Assembly (NCBI RefSeq): GCF_014652235.1
Contig: NZ_BMYK01000010.1
Coordinates: 122,762-186,761, forward strand
Direction: 5' to 3'
Origin: Pseudorhodoferax aquiterrae
Lineage (GTDB): Bacteria > Pseudomonadota > Gammaproteobacteria > Burkholderiales > Burkholderiaceae_C
DNA length: 64,000 bases
The notes below the pieces were generated by a model. It did not search any database and had not been told where the DNA came from. It worked only from the letters and a program-made list of their open reading frames with translations. Positions 43,496-51,540 of this stretch are shown one piece after another. Position numbers and translations under genes: made by a program. The stretch's first letter is position 1, and every line of letters begins with the position of its first letter.

Positions 43496-43777
43496 ATGGT
43501 GAACAGATCGCTTCCGATCGTATCAAGCGCCCTTGCGGCCGAAGGTGACCGTGACGTCAGATCAAGCGGACGTGCGAAGCCTGGCAAGGTGGAGCCCAGC
43601 CGAGCCAAGGCGCTCAAGCTCATCGCAAGCCGCAAGAAGCACAACTTGAAAGTCGTGCTGAACAATGGTGTCGAGGTCCTGCTCCCGCCGATCTTGGTGG
43701 GCGAGGCTGCCCTTGCTTTCGGCAAGGAAAGCGGCTTGTTGAACGCCAAAGGCCAGTTCGCCAAGCGCTTTCGGTGA
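43496..43777 (+). CDS. Small basic protein upstream of ART-like gene (93 aa)
   Basis: Lys/Arg-rich N-terminal half (SRAKALKLIASRKKHNLKV), then LLPPILVGEAALAFGKESG. No recognised domain. Its stop overlaps the GTG of the ART-like gene (GTGA), the arrangement of many antitoxin-toxin pairs, so a partner or antitoxin role is likely but unproven. Confidence 0.55.
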   Translation: MVNRSLPIVSSALAAEGDRDVRSSGRAKPGKVEPSRAKALKLIASRKKHNLKVVLNNGVEVLLPPILVGEAALAFGKESGLLNAKGQFAKRFR

Positions 43778-44478
43778 ACGACGGAACCCTGCTCCTGGGG
43801 TTCCATGGTTGCGACGTCACAACGCGCGACGACCTCCTGACGGGCCGGCTGGGCGGACTGTCTCCTTCAGAGAACAAGTACGACTGGCTGGGGCCAGGCG
43901 TGTACTTCTTTGAGAACGACATGGACCGAGCGAGGGCGTTCGCGCAAAGTGCTTGCGACTACCCCGAGCGGTTGTACACCCGACGCCCCATTGCAACGCC
44001 TGCAGTGGTGGGGGCGGTGCTCTGCGTGTCCCGGTCGATCGACATGACGACACAAGCTGGCATGACGGTGTGGCAGCACGCGTACTTGCAACTGCTGTCC
44101 ATGTCCGAAGCCAGCGGGGAGCCCATGCCGACCAACGAGGAAGCTCCTGCTGGCGAGGACACGGTGCTGGTCCGCAAGCTCGACTACGCCGTGTTCTCTG
44201 CCGCTCACAAGCAGGCAGCCCTCTCAAAACAAGCGAGGTACCAGCTCGTGAGGGGAGCGTTCTTGCAGGGCGACCGGCTGTCGAGCAGCACCACGGAATT
44301 CCGTTGGCTTAGCCACATCCAACTGGCGGTCACCGATCCTGGCTGCATCCTCGCGTGGTTCCTGCCTAAAGGCGACAAACTGCTGACGCCCGATCAGTTC
44401 GCGGTGGCCAAGCAGGCCTACGTGGCCGCGGATCAAGCGCGGCGGCAGTCTAAGCCAAGGGTCAGGGCGAAGCGGTAG
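43774..44478 (+). CDS. ADP-ribosyltransferase-like protein (possible toxin)
   Basis: 234 aa from GTG. The N-terminal GFHGCDVTTRDDLLTG and YDWLGPGVYFFENDMDRARAF (about 8-50) look like the H...Y of PARP/ART folds: His in the first strand and Y-F before an alpha helix. A third-motif Glu could lie in TEFRWLSHIQL. Function as mono-ADP-ribosyl transferase toxin is inferred from these motifs and the overlapping upstream small gene. Confidence 0.55.
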   Translation: MNDGTLLLGFHGCDVTTRDDLLTGRLGGLSPSENKYDWLGPGVYFFENDMDRARAFAQSACDYPERLYTRRPIATPAVVGAVLCVSRSIDMTTQAGMTVWQHAYLQLLSMSEASGEPMPTNEEAPAGEDTVLVRKLDYAVFSAAHKQAALSKQARYQLVRGAFLQGDRLSSSTTEFRWLSHIQLAVTDPGCILAWFLPKGDKLLTPDQFAVAKQAYVAADQARRQSKPRVRAKR

Positions 44479-44614
44479 CGGCGGGGCTGCGGTACGGGCG
44501 CCGTGATCGCCTGCTGCCAGACGGGCATAGGTCGGCGGTCCTGTGGCCGGCTGCCGGTCGTCGGGTGACACCTGTTAGCCGTTCCCGACCTGTGAAAGCA
44601 TCGCGTAGGAACAG

Positions 44615-44657
44615 GATGACAGTTGGTCGATGACAATTGGTCGAGACCGTTGTCATC
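44615..44657. promoter_or_regulatory. Operator-like repeat cluster upstream of the small gene/dGTPase
   Basis: Two direct copies of GATGACArTTGGTCGA (44615-44630 and 44629-44644). The second forms a 29-bp dyad with an inverted copy: GATGACAA...TTGTCATC (44629-44657). Weaker copies (TGACCGTTGTTACC, GACAGTAACC) continue to about 44715. Looks like several half-sites for one dimeric regulator. Confidence 0.6.
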
Positions 44658-44723
44658 TGTTCTTGAGGGGTGACCGTTGTTACCGTATCATCGATGTGCT
44701 CGACAGTAACCATAGGAGAAGTG

Positions 44724-44915
44724 ATGGCTGAAGACGTGATCTCCCGGCGCAGCGCAGCGCAGAGGAACTCGGTCGCATTTCAGTACATGCGCGAGCAGGT
44801 TGCGCGCGAGATGGACATGCTCTACGCACTTTTGCAGCGTGATCCGCCCAAGCGCAGCGAGCGTACGCAGCCCGAAGCTCGTCGCAGCCGGAAGAAAGTG
44901 CGGGCGCAACCCTGA
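44724..44915 (+). CDS. Small hypothetical protein (63 aa)
   Basis: Starts at MAEDVISRRSAAQRNS after TAGGAGAAG. Helical centre (FQYMREQVAREMDMLYALLQ) and a very basic C-terminal tail (EARRSRKKVRAQP), suggesting nucleic-acid binding. It lies between an operator-like cluster and a strong terminator, so it forms its own short transcript. Family unknown. Confidence 0.55.
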   Translation: MAEDVISRRSAAQRNSVAFQYMREQVAREMDMLYALLQRDPPKRSERTQPEARRSRKKVRAQP

Positions 44916-44936
44916 TACTGCGCAGAGCAGGAACAC

Positions 44937-44962
44937 AAGGCCGACTCCAGTCGGCCTTTTTT
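44937..44962 (+). terminator. Strong rho-independent terminator just before dGTPase
   Basis: AAGGCCGACT-CC-AGTCGGCCTT: 10-bp perfect stem with a run of six T overlapping its end. It is placed 22 bp after the small gene and 15 bp before the dGTPase ATG. Confidence 0.9.
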
Positions 44963-44976
44963 ACGTGCACAAAAAG

Positions 44977-46443
44977 ATGAAGAACAATCCCCTGTACGTT
45001 GGAACTGAGCAGCTTGCGCGGCCTTCCGGAAACGACGGTTCTCGCCCAGCGGAGATCGGCCGCGATGCTTTCCGCAAGGACTACGCACGGCTGCTGCATG
45101 CGCCGTCCTTTCGCAGGCTGCAGGGCAAGACACAGCTGTTCCCTGGAGCCGAAGACGATTTCTTCCGCAACCGGCTGACCCACTCGTTGGAGGTCGCGCA
45201 AATCGCTCACGGCATTGCAAGCCGGCTCAACGCCACTGCGAAGCCGGCGGCCTTTCAAGATGCCTACGTGAACACGCACTTGGTCGAGTTTGCTGCCCTG
45301 GCGCACGACCTTGGCCATCCGCCGTTTGGCCACAACGGCGAAGCTGCGCTGGACGAGTTGATGCGCGACAGCGGCGGATTCGAAGGCAACGCCCAGACTT
45401 TGCGCATCCTCACTGCGGTGGAGCGCAAATTGATCCACTGCACTGGTAAGCCGCCTTCATCCAGCTACGGGCTGGACTTGACGTATCGGTCCCTGGCAGC
45501 AGTCCTCAAGTACGACCGTCCCATTCCAAAGAAGCGCAAGAAGCGCGACGGCTTGGCAAAAGGGTACTACGGCACCGAGGCTGACTTGGTGGCGGCGATC
45601 CGTCGAAAGGTCGCTCCGGGACTGCCCGACGACCGCCCTCTCAAGACGATCGAGTGCGACATCATGGACATCGCCGATGACATCGCTTATTCGACGTACG
45701 ACCTGGAAGACAGCCTGCATGCTGGTTTCGTGTCGCCCATGTCGTTGGCCCATGCGCTCGTGAGCGACGCAAGCCTGAGAACAGCGGTGGTAGAGAAGAC
45801 CAACAAGGCGCTGCTTGAGGACCAGTACGAAGAGGTTGACGGACGCGAACTGTTGGAAGTGATCGCCGACGTGTTCGACATCAGCCTGCCCCCCACCTTC
45901 GTCGGGCTGCTGAAATCGTCCTTCCTGGCGGGCAAGAAAGGGAGGAAGGAGCCTGCAGTGCACTTCGTCGATGACGTAGTCCCGGCCAAGGTCGAAAGCT
46001 GGCTGCAAGATCAGAAGTTCACATCAGATCCGCTTGGCCGTACGCAGCTCACTGCTGAACGGGTGGGGCGCTTGATCTCCTCCGTCGATCTGGTGCTGGA
46101 CGAAGAGTTTCCGCAGCTGTCTCGTGTCAAGTTGACGAGGCAAGCGAAGCTGCAAGTCGAGGTGCTGAAGCATCTCAACTACGAGCTCGTCATCCGATCG
46201 CCGCGGCTCGCCATCGTCGAGCACCGTGGTCGCGATCTGGTGAGCAAAATTTTTACCACCGTCTGCGACAGCGACGGCGCGCTGCTTCCCACCGACTGGC
46301 AAACTCGTTACGCGGTGACGTCCAGCGATCTTGAACGACGACGCATGGTGTGCGATTTCGTCGCTGGCATGACCGATCGGTATGCCGCTGAGTTCCATGC
46401 TCGCCTGCTTGGCAATGGGGCGACCATCTTCAAGCCATTTTGA
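44977..46443 (+). CDS. dgt: dGTP triphosphohydrolase (dGTPase)
   Basis: 488 aa. HD-domain dNTPase: FRRLQGKTQLFPGAEDDFFRNRLTHSLEV (about residues 36-65, first His), AALAHDLGHPPFGHNGE (HD pair, about 108-124) and GFEGNAQTLRIL, all standard for dGTPases, which cut dGTP to deoxyguanosine and triphosphate. It lies on the accessory island, where dNTPases act as phage-defence enzymes by draining dNTPs. There is no strong ribosome site, and a terminator lies directly upstream, so expression may depend on read-through. Confidence 0.9.
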   Translation: MKNNPLYVGTEQLARPSGNDGSRPAEIGRDAFRKDYARLLHAPSFRRLQGKTQLFPGAEDDFFRNRLTHSLEVAQIAHGIASRLNATAKPAAFQDAYVNTHLVEFAALAHDLGHPPFGHNGEAALDELMRDSGGFEGNAQTLRILTAVERKLIHCTGKPPSSSYGLDLTYRSLAAVLKYDRPIPKKRKKRDGLAKGYYGTEADLVAAIRRKVAPGLPDDRPLKTIECDIMDIADDIAYSTYDLEDSLHAGFVSPMSLAHALVSDASLRTAVVEKTNKALLEDQYEEVDGRELLEVIADVFDISLPPTFVGLLKSSFLAGKKGRKEPAVHFVDDVVPAKVESWLQDQKFTSDPLGRTQLTAERVGRLISSVDLVLDEEFPQLSRVKLTRQAKLQVEVLKHLNYELVIRSPRLAIVEHRGRDLVSKIFTTVCDSDGALLPTDWQTRYAVTSSDLERRRMVCDFVAGMTDRYAAEFHARLLGNGATIFKPF

Positions 46444-46492
46444 CGCAGTCATTCCGATTGGTAGCTGGGTCCTCAAGAGCAACCAAATCTCG

Positions 46493-47557
46493 ATGAACCA
46501 TCTGCCTGCCACCCTGACGTCTTTCCCACTTGACGCTTCAGGAGCGGCAACGTCAGCGGCCGGACCGACGCGGACGCTGTGGTCGTTGATTCGGCAGATG
46601 CCGTACAAGCTCATCGTCGGCGGCGCCTTCGTTCTCGGATGCGCGCTGCTTCACCTGTACCTCGTGTCGATCGAGTACGTTCCGACGGACTTGTTGGCTT
46701 TGCTGGGGCTTGCCACGTTGGTGTCGGCGTGGCTTGCGCTCATGTGGATGTTCGTGACCGTGTTCATGTTTGCGCCTGTCTTCACGGTCATGCTGTACGA
46801 GGTCAGGCCGCCGGTGTACTGGGTGATGGTTCTCGGCCTGACGTCCGGCACCGGCCTGCTGCTTGGGTCGATGGTCGGCACCGAGGTTGCCGGACCTTGG
46901 TTTCTGGTGGTTGGATCCGCTGCGGGCGCGGGCAGTGCCCTTGGACTGTGTTTGGAGAAACGGCGGCGAGGTCTGTGGAAGGGCTTCCTCACCATGGCTG
47001 CGATGCTGCTGGGCGGCGCCGCGCTACCTTTGTGCGTGCTCGTGCTCGCGATCATTGGCGGACTTTCCGAGCCTTCGGTCGAGTGGGCGGATGGGTGGCG
47101 CATCGCCACCTTCACCATCTTGCTGATCGTCTTGATCGCCAGCAACGCCCGAGCTGCCGATTTCAGAGGGCATCCAGCAGCAGTGTGGACGTTCTTTGCA
47201 GTCGTTGCCGCGGTGGTGTTCCTGGTCGCGGCGGGATGGCGAGCGGTTCCCGCGCTCCTGGCCGAGCGTGTGGGCATTCGTCTTGCGGGCACTGCCACGC
47301 TCATGGTGCCCCCATCAACGTGCCGCCTGGTGGTCTCCGCTCTGGCCGCAGGCAAGCCAAAACCAGACGATCAGCTGATGCTTTCCTGCGAGGTCCCTGC
47401 GTCCGTGCTGCAGGCGAAGGTTCAACTGCGATGGGCCGGCCGCATGCTGCTGGTGGTCGAACGCATCAACGGCGTGGACGTGCCGCGTGACGCTGCCCGG
47501 ATGACCATACCCGATGCGGAGACTCAGTTGGTGTTGCCAGCAACGAAACGCTGGTAG
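46493..47557 (+). CDS. Multi-pass membrane protein, unknown function
   Basis: 354 aa from MNHLPATLTSFPL. About eight hydrophobic segments between residues 35 and 250, then a soluble periplasmic or cytosolic tail (about 255-354; PPSTCRLVVSALAAGKPKP, QLMLSCEVPASVLQAKVQL). No family recognised. 49 bp after the dGTPase, same strand, likely co-transcribed; could be a membrane effector or simply cargo. Confidence 0.6.
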   Translation: MNHLPATLTSFPLDASGAATSAAGPTRTLWSLIRQMPYKLIVGGAFVLGCALLHLYLVSIEYVPTDLLALLGLATLVSAWLALMWMFVTVFMFAPVFTVMLYEVRPPVYWVMVLGLTSGTGLLLGSMVGTEVAGPWFLVVGSAAGAGSALGLCLEKRRRGLWKGFLTMAAMLLGGAALPLCVLVLAIIGGLSEPSVEWADGWRIATFTILLIVLIASNARAADFRGHPAAVWTFFAVVAAVVFLVAAGWRAVPALLAERVGIRLAGTATLMVPPSTCRLVVSALAAGKPKPDDQLMLSCEVPASVLQAKVQLRWAGRMLLVVERINGVDVPRDAARMTIPDAETQLVLPATKRW

Positions 47558-47700
47558 GGCCGCCTGCATCAGGCAAGTGGGCTGGCAATTGGATCTGCGC
47601 TACTTCTGGCCCCTCTCGCAGGTCGGCAGGCGCTGGAGGGAGTCGCCCGAGCACGTATGCCCTGCCGACAAAAATTGGTCCCCAGCCGTGGATCGCACAC

Positions 47701-48546
47701 CTAGCGCGATGGCCTGAAGCCGGAGCACGTGGCCTTCAGAAGACGGTAGCCGGAGCGGCTTCCCATGGCGATGCGTCGAGCGGTGTGATCGCTGCAACAC
47801 AACATCAGGGCCATCCCGCATCGGAGCTGAAGGTACGTGAGAAGCTCCCACAAGGAGCATGCTTCGTTGTGGTCCAGCGGCGATGGGGCCTGTACGCACA
47901 ACAGGCCGAGGTTGGTGGCATTGCACGCGTCGGCAGTGCTCGCCGCCATCGCGGCAAGAGAGCGGAAGCCAGGCACCCGTCGCGACCCGGCGACGCCCAT
48001 GGCAGCATAGGTCGCTTCGAGAATCTGAGCGCAAGTGCGAACGAGCACTTCTGTGGCATCCAGACGGACGGTGAGACGGACGAGTTGTCTTGAGAGGTAC
48101 GGTCGGCCGTTGAACGTGCGGTGGTCGATGAGGGTGGGCATCGACTCGTGCGCGAGGTCAAAAAGCCTCATGGCAGAACTGACCCCTCCCAGCTCCCAAG
48201 TCAACAGGGTGATCGGTGCCGAGACGAAGCCAATCCTGCGTCCGTCGAAGGACAGACGCTCGAGCGGGTTGCGTGGGCGGTAGCTCTCGAGCACCGACTG
48301 GTGCACGGCGTCGACGAAATGCGAATCCTCATCGTGTGGCAAAGCGCCGGCTCGGGTCGCGGACCGATGATCCGCACCCGTTTGCGATGGATCCGCACAA
48401 AGAGGCCAAGACGGACGTCGACGCCGCTCGGCGCCGGGTAAGGCACGGCGCGCCTCGAATCGCAGCGGCAGTGCCGCCGCCAACGGGTTCTCGTCGTAGT
48501 CCCGATCATGGCGCACACGGTAGCGAGCAGGCATCATGGCGGTCAT
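47701..48546 (-). CDS. TnsC-like AAA+ ATPase homologue lacking Walker residues
   Basis: 281 aa. It follows the layout of TnsC/TniB ATPases: YDENPLAAALP near the N-terminus (usually Y-x-GNPLIEALP), then ESYRPRNPL, FNGRPYLSRQLVRLTV (usually YxGxPFxxTQVVWLKL), and ATNLGLLCVQ where TnsC has the Walker B LLVIDEIQ. The Walker A site is not recognisable (GFVSAPITLLT). It may be a decayed or regulatory TnsC relative. Co-transcribed with the gene upstream, 6 bp away. Assigned by eye from family memory. Confidence 0.45.
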   Translation of the reverse strand: MTAMMPARYRVRHDRDYDENPLAAALPLRFEARRALPGAERRRRPSWPLCADPSQTGADHRSATRAGALPHDEDSHFVDAVHQSVLESYRPRNPLERLSFDGRRIGFVSAPITLLTWELGGVSSAMRLFDLAHESMPTLIDHRTFNGRPYLSRQLVRLTVRLDATEVLVRTCAQILEATYAAMGVAGSRRVPGFRSLAAMAASTADACNATNLGLLCVQAPSPLDHNEACSLWELLTYLQLRCGMALMLCCSDHTARRIAMGSRSGYRLLKATCSGFRPSR

Positions 48547-48552
48547 CGGATT

Positions 48553-49296
48553 TCACCGGCTGCCGCTCTTGCGTTTGCAGTGGCCCTTGCACCCTGCGCA
48601 TGTGGAATTGGCCGAGGATTCCTTGGCTGCGATCGCAGCCGCGTTCAGATCGAGCAGGTACCGCACCACCTTGCGCAGACAGTGCTTGATACGTTCGGGG
48701 GAGCCGTCAAGGCGATCGTGCAGATCGCGCATCGTGAGGTCGCGACCAAGCAACTGGCGCCGAGTTGCGTCGCGCACGCTTGAACGCTTCTTCGTTCCAA
48801 GCGCAGACAGGTCAACCACAGGAGTCCGCGACACGTAGGACTGCAGCAAGACCAGGTCCATCGCGCTTTCGCACCTCAGCCTGTTGGCAGTCTTCCGGAA
48901 CTCCGATCCGTTCGGCAGCCGGTCCACGGACCGAGCGGCACGGATGGCCGTCGGATCGACGACCTCATGCCTGTCCACAACGATGTGTTGGGGCAAGAAC
49001 GGTCGCGTGAGCGACCCGCTGCCTGGCTTGCGCGTGCGAGGTTCGAAAGGCCAACTATGCCATCGCGGGGGAACGATGGTGACCACGCTGGTTGCAGCGT
49101 CCCGAAGGATGAGGGACCTCCCGGCTCCCTTGCCGCCCGCCGATTCCTCAGGCTGGCTCACTGCGCTTGCATCGTCGGTTGAAGCGGGGAGGGCCGTGGT
49201 CGCGGACGGGTCGGGCGACGCCGCTTTGACCGCGCGCACGGTCCGCTCTCCTGACCGCGGCTTCGTCGCGGCGCCTTGTGCGTTCGATTTGGACAT
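48553..49296 (-). CDS. Hypothetical protein with C-terminal Cys cluster (247 aa)
   Basis: Start at MSKSNAQGAATKPRSG, where the sequence becomes protein-like. A low-complexity N-terminus (1-60) precedes a central domain (PPRWHSWPFEPRTRKPG, DLVLLQSYVSRTPVVDLSAL). A helical segment (RDLHDRLDGSPERIKHCL) follows, and the C-terminus is STCAGCKGHCKRKSGSR. Position before the TnsC-like gene suggests a transposition-module protein, but no catalytic motif is seen. Confidence 0.45.
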   Translation of the reverse strand: MSKSNAQGAATKPRSGERTVRAVKAASPDPSATTALPASTDDASAVSQPEESAGGKGAGRSLILRDAATSVVTIVPPRWHSWPFEPRTRKPGSGSLTRPFLPQHIVVDRHEVVDPTAIRAARSVDRLPNGSEFRKTANRLRCESAMDLVLLQSYVSRTPVVDLSALGTKKRSSVRDATRRQLLGRDLTMRDLHDRLDGSPERIKHCLRKVVRYLLDLNAAAIAAKESSANSTCAGCKGHCKRKSGSR

Positions 49297-49736
49297 GATG
49301 GACTCCAACGTTCTGATTCCAAGATGGTGATGCAGCAGCGCGTCACGAGGACGGCCAGGCCGGCCGGGGGCGCGCAGAGCCATCGAGCGTGGGTGCTCGA
49401 CAGGTGTTGCGTGGGACACGTAGGTTTCGATGGTTCGCGGACTGGCCCTCCGTGTAGTTCGTCTGTCAGCCTCTGACACCGCGCCGAGGTTCGCAGCCAG
49501 TGGATGGTCGGGCAGCGACGTTTGAACAAACGTCGCAACTGCATTGTCTCGATGGGTCCAAAGTCCGCAAGCAACGGACTTAATGTCGACCCTGACAATA
49601 AGTCGGCGAGGGCCAATTGACGGGCGGCGAGCTGCGTTTGCGCGTTGAAATGCCTGCCAATCAGTGCCATCGCGCTCGTGCTTGTTCGGTTCGAGACGCG
49701 GTAGCATGGCGGCTGCACAACACCACCGAATCTTCG
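49297..49736. other. Gene-free stretch
   Basis: No supported gene. An inverted repeat GCGACGTTTGAACAAACGTCGC occurs near 49517-49538 (arms GCGACGTTTG / CAAACGTCGC, 2-bp centre), which could be an operator or a terminator-like hairpin without a T tract. The H-NS promoter should lie near the right end. Confidence 0.4.
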
Positions 49737-50021
49737 ATGACCCCCTACAAAGAACTCCTGCAGCAACGCGAAGAACTGGATCGGCAAATCCGCGAGTTGC
49801 GCCAGCGCGATGTCCAGGGCGCGATCGAGCAAGCGCGCGCCATCGTGTCGGAGTTCGAATTGACTCAGGATCAGGTGTTTGGAAGAACGCGCGCCTCGGT
49901 GGCTGGCACCAAGGTGGACGCAAAGTATCGAGACCCGGCCTCGGGTGCGACGTGGACCGGAAGAGGCAAGGCTCCTCGATGGATCGCGGACCGCAACAGG
50001 GAAGAGTTCCTCATCCGCTGA
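49737..50021 (+). CDS. H-NS family nucleoid protein (94 aa)
   Basis: Starts at MTPYKELLQQREEL: coiled-coil oligomerisation segment (1-45), then the DNA-binding domain KYRDPASGATWTGRGKAPRWI (last 30 residues), typical of betaproteobacterial H-NS. Likely silences AT-richer foreign DNA of the island. A second, different H-NS is encoded at 60316. Confidence 0.92.
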   Translation: MTPYKELLQQREELDRQIRELRQRDVQGAIEQARAIVSEFELTQDQVFGRTRASVAGTKVDAKYRDPASGATWTGRGKAPRWIADRNREEFLIR

Positions 50022-50199
50022 GACCGTTTGCGAGAAGCTCTGAGACGAAACTCAGGCGGTGCAAGCGTCGGCCGTCCACGGTGCTAGCCACCGCTGTCTC
50101 GGAGGATTCGGTGGCAGTCGGTCGGGTGGCAGCCCCAGGTGTCGCTGTCGCCACTCTTCGGGAGCGACGCTGAGGCATCCATCCGTATGCGCGTTCGGC

Positions 50200-50652
50200 T
50201 GCCTCGGATGCGAGCAGGCTGCGCGGTTGCCACCTCGTTGCTTTGAAGGTCCGCGACGTATGCCCTGGAGAAAAAGTTGCCGCACGCGCCATCGTCCTGC
50301 AGCACAAGACGCAGCGCCCCGTCCAGTTCGAGATCACAGCCGCTAACAGAGAGAGGTTCTGGCGGCGTGGACCAAGCAGGCTGGACTGAGGTCGGACGAC
50401 TTCCTGTTCCCAAGCCGGCTTCATAAGTCGCCACATCTGGGAACGCGGCAGTACGCCCGGATTCTTGGTCACTGGCTCACAGAGCAGGGCCCCGACCGCG
50501 CGGACTGTGGGACTCACTTGATGCGAGGGACCGAAGAGACCCTGATCTATCGACGCACGAAGAACCTGCGCGCTGTGCAACTGTTGCTCGGGCACTCCAA
50601 GTTTGAATCGACAGTGCGATCCCTCGGCATTGAAGTCGATGATGCCCTCTAG
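50200..50652 (+). pseudogene. Broken tyrosine-recombinase (integrase) gene
   Basis: Integrase catalytic domain in two frames: SRLRGCHLVALKVRDV and VLQHKTQRPVQFEITAANRE in the first, then VLAAWTKQAGLRSDDFLFPS, LHKSPHLGTRQYARILGHWL, GTHLMRGTE and RRTKNLRAVQLLLGHSKFES in the second. The frame change coincides with an extra AG in the GAGAGAG run near 50349-50355. Arg, H-x-x-R and GH are kept, but the position of the nucleophilic Tyr (normally TVRYLGIE) reads TVRSLGIE. No N-terminal domain remains. Confidence 0.8.
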
Positions 50653-51155
50653 ATTTCCGAGGAGGCAGAATCCAAGCAGCCGCGGCGGCTGCCTTTGCAT
50701 CGGGCCCAGTCGGCCGCCGCTCGACGACGGCTATGTGGGGCATGGCCGTGGCGACGCTCTCGGCCATCAACTGCCGTTCGACGTCGAAAGCCTAGTGACA
50801 GTTCCGGTCAGCTCCCGTCAGCCGTAGACGGCCGACCCGGCACGCGCGCCACAGGTGCCGCATTTGTTCGTTGGCATCCGGAAGGTCCGTCTTGACCGAA
50901 ACAGGGCTGCCACGAAGACGGCGCATCCCGCGCGGGATGCTGACTACAAGTGCCACATGAACGCTGCCACGGCCACTGCTGTGGGGGCCCGACTTCAGCA
51001 ATGCCACCCCTGCTGCACTGGGCGCACTGGCAATGGCCGTCAAGGGCGGCGCGGCTAATGAACTCGGCGCCCCACCGATGGATACGTTCACGAACAGCAG
51101 GCCGAGCGCAGCGATGCCCGAATCGGCGGGGAGCTGCAGCACGGCGGCGAGTCGA
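50653..51155. other. Decayed DNA with a possible cation-antiporter relic
   Basis: No intact gene. On the reverse strand around 51000-51110 a short frame reads GLLFVNVSIGGAPSSLAAPP, close to the LFVNVSIGGTLTxFAAPP motif of putative Na+/H+ antiporters, so a decayed antiporter gene that once followed DUF3703 is likely. Confidence 0.4.
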
Positions 51156-51539
51156 TCAGCCGCTGTTGCCCAACGGCTCTTGGCAACGCGCACGTTCGAG
51201 CTGCTGCACCAAGTCCGGCGGGATGGGCATCTTCCTGAACGGACTCACGTTCGACCCGCCCGTGTTGCCGGTCGGGACCCATCCCAAGGCCGTCTTCGTG
51301 GCGGCACCGACGATGCGCAGGACCTGTCCGGCCACCTCGCCCCACACCCTGTGGCGCAGGCCCCAGTGCAGCATCCGCACGTGCACGCGCACATGCTGGA
51401 CGGTCGAGGCCTGACCGAGCACATGGGCACGCTCCAGGTGCAGGAACGCAACCTGCGGCCGCCCCAGGGCATCCTCGCGGTCTGCGGCCAGGAGTTCGGC
51501 GTCCACGGCGGGTCGGATGCGTGCTGCAAACGAAGCCAT
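51156..51539 (-). CDS. DUF3703 protein
   Basis: 127 aa from MASFAARIRPAVDAE. Family motifs: FLHLERAHVLGQASTVQHV, WGLRHRVWGEVAGQVLRIV and TKTALGWVPTGNTGGSNVSP. DUF3703 proteins commonly sit in cation-efflux operons. It starts 1 bp after the ATPase stop, so it is co-transcribed and under the CadR-type promoter. Function unknown. Confidence 0.85.
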   Translation of the reverse strand: MASFAARIRPAVDAELLAADREDALGRPQVAFLHLERAHVLGQASTVQHVRVHVRMLHWGLRHRVWGEVAGQVLRIVGAATKTALGWVPTGNTGGSNVSPFRKMPIPPDLVQQLERARCQEPLGNSG

Positions 51540-51540
51540 G

